From Candidatus Poribacteria bacterium (lineage in GTDB: Bacteria > Poribacteria > WGA-4E > UBA9662), in NCBI GenBank assembly GCA_002699335.1, contig PACG01000223.1, forward strand, positions 1 through 5,255: a stretch of DNA of 5,255 nt, in the 5' to 3' direction. A model generated the notes under the pieces. It saw only the letters and a list, made by a program, of their open reading frames with translations, had not been told where the DNA came from and did no database searches. This document shows, piece after piece, positions 1-4,557 of the stretch (positions are counted from its first letter, which is position 1; every line of letters starts with the position of its first letter). Made by a program: the position numbers and the translations under genes.

Positions 1-233
1 ATGATTCAAATCAGGTTATTGAAAGCATGCCTTCCCCGACAGAGCGAAGATATTTCTGTCACTTTTTCCGGTCATGAAGCTTTTCCCTACCGTTATGGTT
101 GGTTGAAAAAAGGTTCGATGCCGTGGTGGAGAATCCGGCCGTATTCGCCAGTGATCGTGCAACAACCACCTGAGGGGTTGGTAAAAATATAGTGAGGGCG
201 ATCCGTCATTGGCGCTTTGATTCCAATACCTGA
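1..233 (+). pseudogene. Remnant of a DUF4007-family gene (frameshifted, truncated)
   Basis: The reading frame from position 1 gives FSGHEAFPYRYGWLKKG at about 64-114, which I recognise as the conserved opening of DUF4007 proteins (usual form FSGHETFPLRYGWLKK). After the A-run at 106-111 that frame turns to nonsense. The family pattern resumes in the third frame from 114: FDAVVENPAVFASDRATTT, an in-frame TGA at 171-173, then GVGKNIVRAIRHW to 212, and a stop at 231-233. One base lost near 112-116 explains the shift. Only the N-terminal part of the family is present; the rest of the domain is gone. The start could be ATG 1, TTG 19, or lie upstream of the window. From memory, DUF4007 genes often sit beside DndC-like PAPS-reductase genes in phosphorothioation or defence loci. 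No such partner is visible here. Frameshift plus stop plus truncation make a functional product unlikely. Confidence 0.72.
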
Positions 234-243
234 AAATTAGTTG

Positions 244-256
244 ACTGAAATTCAGT
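244..256. promoter_or_regulatory. Perfect 6-bp inverted repeat upstream of the VOC gene
   Basis: ACTGAA-A-TTCAGT is an odd-centred palindrome. It overlaps a TTGACT box (241-246) that could be a -35 element, although no convincing -10 lies 16-18 bases downstream. It ends 30 bases before the TTG start at 287, where an operator would be expected. A palindrome this short can arise by chance, so a regulatory role is inference only. Confidence 0.25.
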
Positions 257-286
257 AACCACAAGTGCAGCAAAGGGGGTGCGGAG

Positions 287-706
287 TTGCTAAAACTAAC
301 CCATTCCACGATAGATGTCGCGATTGTCTGTAGTAATTTTGAGGAATCGTTACATTTTTACCATCATTGTTTGGGCTTGGAAATTGTAATGGAACTAGAA
401 ATTCCGGCTGAGGTGGCCAGAGGAGCTAAGTTAGCCCCGGAAGGTTTTCGCCAAGTAAGGCTCCAGGCCGGGAATACGCTAATCAAATTGATGGATATTG
501 CCTTTCCACCGGTCCCGGTGTCGGGTCAATTTAAGCCCGGTGTTCGCTGGTTAACCTTCTTTGTCGAGGATGTACAGCAAACAGTAAGTGATCTGGAACA
601 GAGAGGGGTAACATTTCTGTCACCACCGGTGTCTGCGCCCGATGCCGCCGGTGTTGTCTGTGCCCAAGACCCAGATGGCATTCTGATCGAGTTTGTACAG
701 GTCTAG
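287..706 (+). CDS. VOC-superfamily (glyoxalase/bleomycin-resistance/dioxygenase fold) protein
   Basis: An intact 139-residue protein with the layout of the vicinal-oxygen-chelate fold. It has two βαβββ modules. The first starts at HSTIDVAIVCSNFEESLHFY (residues 6-25) followed by LGLE. The second starts at GVRWLTFFVEDVQQTV (85-100) with helix DLEQRGV, and ends in the signature DPDGILIEFVQV (128-139). E135 in that last strand is at the usual metal-ligand position, and H6 is a candidate ligand in strand 1. Members are small cytosolic metal enzymes (glyoxalase I, epimerases, extradiol dioxygenases, fosfomycin resistance) or binding proteins; the substrate cannot be read from the sequence. The start is TTG 287, chosen because AAAGGGGG at 272-279 lies 7 bases before it and no ATG or GTG is available in frame. 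Its length is normal for a single-chain VOC protein. It looks transcribed alone, and both flanking genes are decayed. Confidence 0.88.
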   Translation: MLKLTHSTIDVAIVCSNFEESLHFYHHCLGLEIVMELEIPAEVARGAKLAPEGFRQVRLQAGNTLIKLMDIAFPPVPVSGQFKPGVRWLTFFVEDVQQTVSDLEQRGVTFLSPPVSAPDAAGVVCAQDPDGILIEFVQV

Positions 707-738
707 CATCGTAATCCCTGCACCTCGCATCACAGCTT

Positions 739-807
739 ATGAAGATACCCGACGGTCTGGCCGCTTTGACATTCGACGATGGAAATAAATCGGATATCGA
801 AAATTGA
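739..807 (+). pseudogene. Scrap resembling the N-terminus of a polysaccharide deacetylase (NodB-like)
   Basis: Twenty-two codons read MKIPDGLAALTFDDGNKSD and then stop at TGA 805-807. LTFDDG is the NodB motif 1 of family-4 carbohydrate esterases, in which the aspartates act as catalytic base and metal ligand. The 'PDG..AALTFDDGNKSD' context fits the start of chitin/xylan deacetylase-like proteins. No other frame downstream continues the domain (expected next: a helix, then an ATFF-like strand), so only the first strand survives. No ribosome binding site is evident. The match is short, so a chance resemblance is possible. Confidence 0.45.
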
Positions 808-834
808 CCTTATCGGGCTTTTTCAAAACATAAC

Positions 835-848
835 ACTACATCTGTAGT
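835..848. promoter_or_regulatory. BlaI/CopY-like operator palindrome
   Basis: ACTACA-TC-TGTAGT is a perfect 14-bp palindrome containing TACAnnTGTA, the core bound by BlaI/MecI and CopY winged-helix repressors. A good -10 hexamer TATGAT (848-853) abuts and overlaps its right end, so a bound protein would block the promoter. No convincing -35 lies 17 bases upstream (TTGACC at 804-809 is too far for this -10). The next start codon is at 908, preceded by GGAG. No repressor gene is in the window. The motif match is direct; the regulator is inferred. Confidence 0.5.
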
Positions 849-907
849 ATGATCAGTGGAAATAGCAGATGAAGGGATCGTAAGTTTGATGAATTATTTG
901 GAGAATA

Positions 908-1114
908 ATGACGAATAAGCAGAAAAGTGTTTTTAGACTGACAATTTCAATGATCCTGTCGCTTGGACTGTTTGGATTGGTGGCAGATGCACATACCAAA
1001 GTCATCACCGTCTCAGGCACGAAATTGACGGACCCACCTACAATTAAGGAATGGATCGCGTACGACGTAAAAACGTTGCACTTGCGATTTTTACCTGCCG
1101 GTGGAAGAGGATGA
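908..1114 (+). pseudogene. N-terminus of a predicted secreted protein, truncated by transposon debris
   Basis: The ATG at 908 has GGAG at 900-903, a 4-base spacer. The first 28 residues form a classical signal peptide: K4, K6 and R10, a hydrophobic core at about 11-25, and a cleavage motif ADA (26-28) before H29. The next segment, KVITVSGTKLTDPP, has the look of the start of a β-sandwich repeat, but the family is not recognisable. From about 1083 the same DNA also encodes, in another frame, the IS1634-type transposase remnant. The last 10 or so residues before the TGA at 1112-1114 are therefore probably read-through into element DNA. The BlaI/CopY-like palindrome 60 bases upstream suggests repressor control of the original gene. 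The protein of 68 residues is probably a broken gene. A genuine small exported protein is the alternative. Confidence 0.45.
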
Positions 1115-1425
1115 AACGGCCATCCGGCAGGCGAAACGTCAGTTGGGATGGCGCGTCCGGACCTTGCTGGAAGGCGTCGTCCGGAGAAAACTGGCCCACA
1201 GTGGAGAAACACTGAAAGGGTTATCTGGTGGCAACGACCCGGCCAACGACCGAACTCATGTGGCCTGCCTTCAAATAGGTGAGGTTGTCGCTGGTTACCA
1301 TAGAACAGCAGACCTAGGTTCATCTTTCTTCGCTTTCGGATCACCAGAAGACGATCCGTTACTTGCGGGAACTGCCACTGGAAACAGACGCAGGTTTGGA
1401 GTCCGATTCTTTAAAGCCGCGGTGA
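1083..1425 (+). pseudogene. IS1634-family (DDE) transposase remnant with internal deletion
   Basis: Three pieces match the C-terminal half of IS1634-type transposases. Piece 1 (about 1083-1157) reads FYLPVEEDETAIRQAKRQ then LGWRV, the usual 'DEAAI..A...LGWRVY.TN' segment. It is joined directly at about 1152-1160 to piece 2, RVRTLLEGVVRRKLAHSGE and LKGLSGGN (to about 1235), which in the family lies more than a hundred residues further on. The core between them, which includes the catalytic glutamate region and the family's GR.KG.PL motif, is deleted. Piece 3 continues in the next frame from about 1234: RPTTELMWPAFK, TAG, VRLSLVTIEQQT, TAG, VHLSSLSDHQKTIRYLRELP, ending at TGA 1423-1425. The element therefore carries a large deletion, one frameshift and two internal stops, and is inactive. 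Its outer terminal repeats could not be recognised. It follows and overlaps the truncated secreted-protein ORF. Confidence 0.72.
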
Positions 1426-1930
1426 AAATCAACGAACTGACAGTGAAAAGGTTCGCTTAGGGAAAATGAGACTTGGAAAATAAACTGCCAATTCAGTGTT
1501 GATCCCTGCTCAAGAAAAACTAACACGAACTCTGGCAGTTGATCCATCAACATTTGAAGATGGTAAGACATTAACTCCAATCTTGGAGCTAATGCATCAG
1601 TGGAAAGAGAAACATGTTTCGAAATCAGAGGGGAATTAGCCAGGGAAATTAATCTCTTATCAGTTTAGGCAGGCAAAGACAGGATATTGATGTGAAATCG
1701 GATTTTCTATGGTTTCTGGGTATTCTTTGCCATTTCCATGTTGATTTTGCATCTGTAGGACACCACATAACAGGCAACTACACCAGAAAATCCCCTCCAC
1801 CCCCAAGAATCAAGAAATGTCTGTGATTTTTCTACCTGTTTACCTTCAGCATACTTCAGGTACTGGAGAAGCTAAACCAACTGTATTCTTACACAAATTG
1901 CTGTTGTTTTTATCAGTATGAGAAGTTAAC
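1426..1930. other. About 500 bases with no recognisable gene
   Basis: Stops are dense in all frames. The only coherent reading is a 47-codon plus-strand stretch at 1496-1639 (GTG start, TAG stop) containing LAVDPSTFEDGKTLTPILEL. It reads like real protein but I cannot assign it, and no ribosome binding site is seen. An 8-bp inverted repeat, AACTGCCA (1483-1490) and TGGCAGTT (1533-1540), lies inside or next to it. It could be an element end or chance. From 1640 to 1930 nothing stands out. The stretch is probably decayed DNA between two mobile-element remnants. Confidence 0.4.
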
Positions 1931-2433
1931 AAGTAGAACAGGTCATCTTGAAAGACAGGCTTTTAGAGCTCTATTTGCAACGATGCTAACAGAAATATGA
2001 AAAGCAGCAGCAAGCCAATCAGCAGCTAGGCTGTTTGCAACGGGTAGAAACCACTGAGTATGCCTGGAGAATCTACTGGATACCTTAGCTGATGATCTGT
2101 TGCCGCTAGAGGCCATCAGACAGAAATACGGTAGAGAAAAGGTCAAGAAACGACAATTGGAACATCCGCTATCAGAATTAAAGCAGAGACAAAATGCGCC
2201 GCCGATAGAGTCGGATAGATTCAGGCAGTTATTAAGGCAAGAATTGGAGAAGGATAAATCACGCAAATCAGCCTTACATGCCTGATAGAGAGGATTACAG
2301 CTTATCCAGATAAAAAATAGAAGTCAAGTTTAGGATTGGGGAAAGGGTTAAGGAAACCCATGGGAGACACAATCTGTATCCCCACGAGTCGCAAGACCCG
2401 GACACGAATTATCTATGGCGCGAGTATCAGTAG
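1930..2433 (+). pseudogene. C-terminal remnant of a large serine recombinase
   Basis: Reading across frames gives a continuous recombinase-like C-terminus. Frame 1 (from about 1930) has QVEQVILKDRLLELYLQRC, TAA, QKYEKQQQANQQ. The next frame (from about 2058) has LENLLDTLADDLLPLEAI followed by a charged, K/R/E/Q-rich helix and RFRQLLRQELEKDK, to a TGA at 2283-2285. The second frame (2282-2317) has LIERITAYPDKK. Frame 1 again (2317-2433) has IEVKFRIG and a tail ending in TAG. In large serine recombinases the coiled-coil region after the zinc ribbon is followed by a closing β-pair of the form 'LIERI.VYPD..IEV.F..G', which fits well. The catalytic serine domain and zinc ribbon are absent upstream, so only the last 150 or so residues survive. 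At least three frame changes and one internal stop are present. The piece at 2100-2285 is the longest open part and could be mistaken for a small gene. Confidence 0.65.
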
Positions 2434-2487
2434 CCATGTTGAAGTGAGTCACTAGGTAAGCGCAAATAAACAATCGATTCACTATTT

Positions 2488-2539
2488 GTTCTCTTACGAT
2501 GTTCTCTTACGATGTTCTCTTACGATGTTCTCTTACGAC
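2488..2539. repeat. Four tandem copies of a 13-bp repeat
   Basis: GTTCTCTTACGAT occurs head to tail at 2488-2500, 2501-2513 and 2514-2526. A fourth copy at 2527-2539 differs only in its last base (C for T). There are no spacers, so it is not a CRISPR array. Unit length 13 is not a multiple of three and no ORF crosses it. It lies between the recombinase remnant and a weak minus-strand ORF. It could be slippage-generated (a VNTR-like tract) or a row of protein-binding iterons; nothing else supports an origin. Confidence 0.9.
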
Positions 2540-2545
2540 TATCGT

Positions 2546-2788
2546 TTAGCCTTTCTTAACCGCTGAATGATCCGATGCGTACTCATCCACCAAGTCGGTG
2601 GGCAAAAGTAGTTGTTTCCTGTCGTCGGTCAACCTTCCCAATAAGTCGTAACGAACGGAACTAACTTTCGGTCTTCTTGGTTGATCGGAATTACCACGTG
2701 GTCGGCCATAAAGGGTTTCATAGCTGCTTGTAAAAGACCGTGCTTCACGCAGTTCAGGGGTAATTAAGGTGATCCTGACACACAACAA
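2546..2788 (-). CDS. Hypothetical protein or gene fragment, about 80 residues
   Basis: The minus-strand frame is open for 80 codons to TAA at 2546-2548. It has protein-like composition: LITPELREARSF, SYETLYGRPRGN, then LLGRLTDD and LLLPTDLVDEY near the end. I do not recognise a family. The only starts are the paired TTG codons at the very beginning (2788/2785), with no Shine-Dalgarno site, so the true N-terminus may be missing. It has no signal peptide or membrane segment and is basic in the middle. It lies downstream of the minus-strand PhyH gene but 266 bases away, too far for a tight operon. It may be another fragment in this decayed region. Confidence 0.3.
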   Translation of the reverse strand: MLCVRITLITPELREARSFTSSYETLYGRPRGNSDQPRRPKVSSVRYDLLGRLTDDRKQLLLPTDLVDEYASDHSAVKKG

Positions 2789-2836
2789 TTGGAATTTTCA
2801 TGAGACCGATTTCCATTCGGATAAATCATAATCCAG

Positions 2837-3046
2837 ATGATTCTAGACGCCACAGGAGAGCGCCTTGGAAAAATTGAAGTATTAGGCGGGATACTCGGAG
2901 CAATTATAGGCATTGCCTTGTTTAATATAGAATTGTTTATTTCGATTATGGCTGGCTTAATCATCCTCACCCTGATCGAACGTTTTTCACCTCTGAGAAG
3001 AACGAGTGAATTAAAATCGAGCTCTTCTGGAGTTACGATACACTGA
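2837..3046 (+). CDS. Possible small membrane protein, unrecognised
   Basis: A 69-residue plus-strand ORF from ATG 2837 to TGA 3044-3046. Residues about 10-46 form two hydrophobic stretches (VLGGILGAIIGIALF and LFISIMAGLIILTLI) with glycines spaced as in packed helices. A basic, serine-rich tail follows (FSPLRR, then SSSS). No ribosome binding site precedes the ATG, and a stop lies only 15 bases upstream. It ends just before the tail of the converging minus-strand PhyH gene (3054). The hydrophobic pattern favours real coding over chance, but it may be a piece of a larger membrane protein. No function is assigned. Confidence 0.3.
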   Translation: MILDATGERLGKIEVLGGILGAIIGIALFNIELFISIMAGLIILTLIERFSPLRRTSELKSSSSGVTIH

Positions 3047-3053
3047 TGAACCA

Positions 3054-3734
3054 TCAACGTTTCTGAATAGCTGGAGTCGGCCAAAAGTGGGTCGAAAGGC
3101 TTCTACGTTCCTGGCTAGTTTGATTGGGTCCAGTATAATGCAGTGTACAGGCATGGTGAAAACTACAATCTCCAGCCTGATAGGCTACCGGTACAGCTAC
3201 TTGGCCTTCCAATATTACTTCCAAAGCACCACCGATAGGATTCCGATCTTGCACATTATGGTGACGATAGATTCCCTGCTGGTGACTGCCCGGAACAAAC
3301 TGCATGCTTCCTTGTTCCGGAGTTACATCTACCAATGCCAACCAACAGGTTATACCCCGCTCGATTGCCTTCTCAGGCCAAGGACCATAACCTGCATCCT
3401 GATGCCACAAGACTTCAATTGGACTATACGGAGGCTTATAAATCAATTGGTCATACGCAACGCCAAGATCTTCACCATTTAGCTGTTTAGCGAGTGACAA
3501 AATTTTCTGAAAATAAGGGAGCTCCCGCCAACCTAATACCGCTGAGGGATCTCCCAGTTGAGCAATCGGTGCACTGTTAATTCGCTTTTTCCAATCATGG
3601 GCATCAATTTGACCACTAATAGCCTGTTGATAACCCACGTTGATCTCATCTACTTGATCTATCGGTAACAGATTGCGAATAACTAAAAACCCATCCGTTC
3701 GGAAAATTTCAATCTGCTTTCTCGTTAATTCCAT
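3054..3734 (-). CDS. Phytanoyl-CoA dioxygenase (PhyH) family protein
   Basis: An intact 226-residue member of the PhyH family of Fe(II)/2-oxoglutarate-dependent oxygenases. The N-terminus, MELTRKQIEIFRTDGFLVIRNL, is the typical helix plus 'GF.v..nll' strand. The iron triad is visible: H111 and D113 in WHQDAGYGPW, and H199 in TLHYTGPN. R210, 11 residues after H199, matches the 2-oxoglutarate-binding arginine spacing of human PHYH (H264/R275). QGSMQFVPGSHQQG (141-154) is the family's 'G.l.f.PGSH' segment. The family hydroxylates small molecules or acyl chains with O2 and 2-oxoglutarate; the substrate is unknown. ATG 3734 is preferred because GGGGAAGG at 3737-3744 precedes it; an in-frame GTG at 3746 would put that site inside the gene. 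It follows the 3755-4057 ORF by 20 bases on the same strand, so they are probably co-transcribed. Confidence 0.9.
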   Translation of the reverse strand: MELTRKQIEIFRTDGFLVIRNLLPIDQVDEINVGYQQAISGQIDAHDWKKRINSAPIAQLGDPSAVLGWRELPYFQKILSLAKQLNGEDLGVAYDQLIYKPPYSPIEVLWHQDAGYGPWPEKAIERGITCWLALVDVTPEQGSMQFVPGSHQQGIYRHHNVQDRNPIGGALEVILEGQVAVPVAYQAGDCSFHHACTLHYTGPNQTSQERRSLSTHFWPTPAIQKR

Positions 3735-3754
3735 TTCCTTCCCCACTTAACAGA

Positions 3755-4057
3755 CTATCGACTATTAGTTTTACACTCGTAAGGGTTAATTACTGTTGAT
3801 CTTAGTAGAAGCTGGAGGTAGCCTGAAGACCTGTTCTCAAAGACATACCGTTGCAGTTTTATTAACAACAGTTCGGTTGCTTTCGGAATCGCATGGATTG
3901 TTACAGTCTCTTCCTGATCACTAACCTCCATTTGTTGAGTAACATAATCCGCTAAGAGAATCTGAGAAGGCAAGTAGCGATCAACCGCTGCATATTGACC
4001 AACCAAAAGATATAATTCATTCCGTCGACTCCCGAAATTCAACAGATTTATTGCCAT
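3755..4057 (-). CDS. Unrecognised protein upstream of the PhyH gene (100 residues, possibly longer)
   Basis: The ATG at 4057 (MAINLLNFGSRRNELYLLVG) has AAGGGTG a few bases upstream, and the frame runs to TAG 3755-3757, 20 bases before the PhyH ATG. The protein has alternating hydrophobic strands (ELYLLVG, ILLADYV, ETVTIHAI, TELLLIKL, YLQLLLRSTVI). This suggests a β-rich soluble domain; there is no signal peptide or membrane helix. The same frame is open much further upstream, through a TTG at 4192 (145 residues) and, past a single TGA, to 4468. The ATG 4057 product may therefore be the C-terminal part of a longer gene. No plus-strand gene is present here that would make this a shadow. I do not recognise the family. 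Its position implies a link with the dioxygenase downstream. Confidence 0.5.
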   Translation of the reverse strand: MAINLLNFGSRRNELYLLVGQYAAVDRYLPSQILLADYVTQQMEVSDQEETVTIHAIPKATELLLIKLQRYVFENRSSGYLQLLLRSTVINPYECKTNSR

Positions 4058-4468
4058 TAATTCACCCTTGAAATGGGTGGGATTGACAGAAAACCCAGAC
4101 AGTAACAGGATTTCCCCGGTCTCGTTAACTCTCCGAGGATTCTTCACCACCGGCGGCCGACGGATTGTAACACGATTGCAACATCTGTCCAAGGCATGAG
4201 ATCAGTTACTCCGCATGGCTAATTTTTCGCTTGATGTCCATCCGCTTGGGACTCCCAAATGGCTTTTCTCCTCATCTACTAGTCCAGCATCCTCATACAA
4301 CGTATTCTTGGACGCCCCTTGACGCTTCTGCTGGCCTGTGCTAGGATCGATTCGTTTCCTCATCAGAAACGAGCTGGAAATGCCAATCGTCAATTTTATT
4401 ATATAACCAGAGAAAGTTAATCGAGTGCAGGAAATAGGAAGGATAGGCGCTGCGTTCCTAAAAAACAA
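4058..4468 (-). pseudogene. Upstream part of the same reading frame, interrupted by one TGA
   Basis: The minus-strand frame of the preceding ORF stays open from 4468, broken only by the TGA at 4202-4204. Together that is about 238 codons with one stop where around 11 would be expected by chance, so it is likely coding. Above the TGA, an ATG at 4363 begins MRKRIDPSTGQQKRQGASKN and the piece ends GVPSGWTSSEKLAMRSN; no ribosome binding site precedes that ATG. Below the TGA comes VNETGEILLLSGFSVNPTHF and then the ATG at 4057. I recognise no family in either half. It may be one gene broken by a nonsense mutation, two short genes that happen to share a frame, or a base error. Confidence 0.4.
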
Positions 4469-4518
4469 GACAGATTATCACTAAACGCTGTTAAAACTAG
4501 CGGAATGGGCAACTATTT

Positions 4519-4551
4519 TAGAATATAACCGACAAAATACCATAGAGGAGG
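4519..4551 (+). promoter_or_regulatory. Ribosome binding site and possible promoter of the second PhyH gene
   Basis: AGGAGG at 4546-4551 lies 6 bases before the ATG at 4558, a near-perfect Shine-Dalgarno site that fixes the start. AT-rich -10-like hexamers TAGAAT (4519-4524) and TATAAC (4524-4529) lie about 30 bases upstream, but no good -35 box accompanies either. The ribosome binding site is firm; the promoter is tentative. Confidence 0.5.
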
Positions 4552-4557
4552 ATCTAC

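Noticed and set aside
104..116. Programmed -1 frameshifting at the six-A run of the DUF4007 remnant
   Set aside because: The reading-frame phase does not fit the A-AAA-AAG slippery register, and the second frame meets a TGA at 171 and a truncation soon after. Decay explains it better.
16..309. Minus-strand open frame opposite the DUF4007 remnant
   Set aside because: It mirrors DNA whose plus-strand reading has clear family blocks, and its translation is low-complexity with no motif.
853..1344. 163-codon minus-strand open frame
   Set aside because: It lies opposite the transposase remnant and the signal-peptide ORF, both supported on the plus strand. Its translation shows no domain-like order.
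2488..2539. CRISPR array
   Set aside because: The 13-bp units are contiguous with no spacers, and no cas gene is present.
3044..3056. TGATG-AAC-CATCA hairpin as a terminator between converging genes
   Set aside because: The stem has only 5 bp with low GC and no following T-run on either strand.
2764..3084. 106-codon minus-strand open frame
   Set aside because: It overlaps the 3' end of the PhyH gene in another frame and mirrors the hydrophobic plus-strand ORF. It has no motif or ribosome binding site.
3087..3482. 131-codon plus-strand open frame inside the PhyH gene
   Set aside because: It is antisense to a gene with a complete catalytic triad, so it is a shadow frame.
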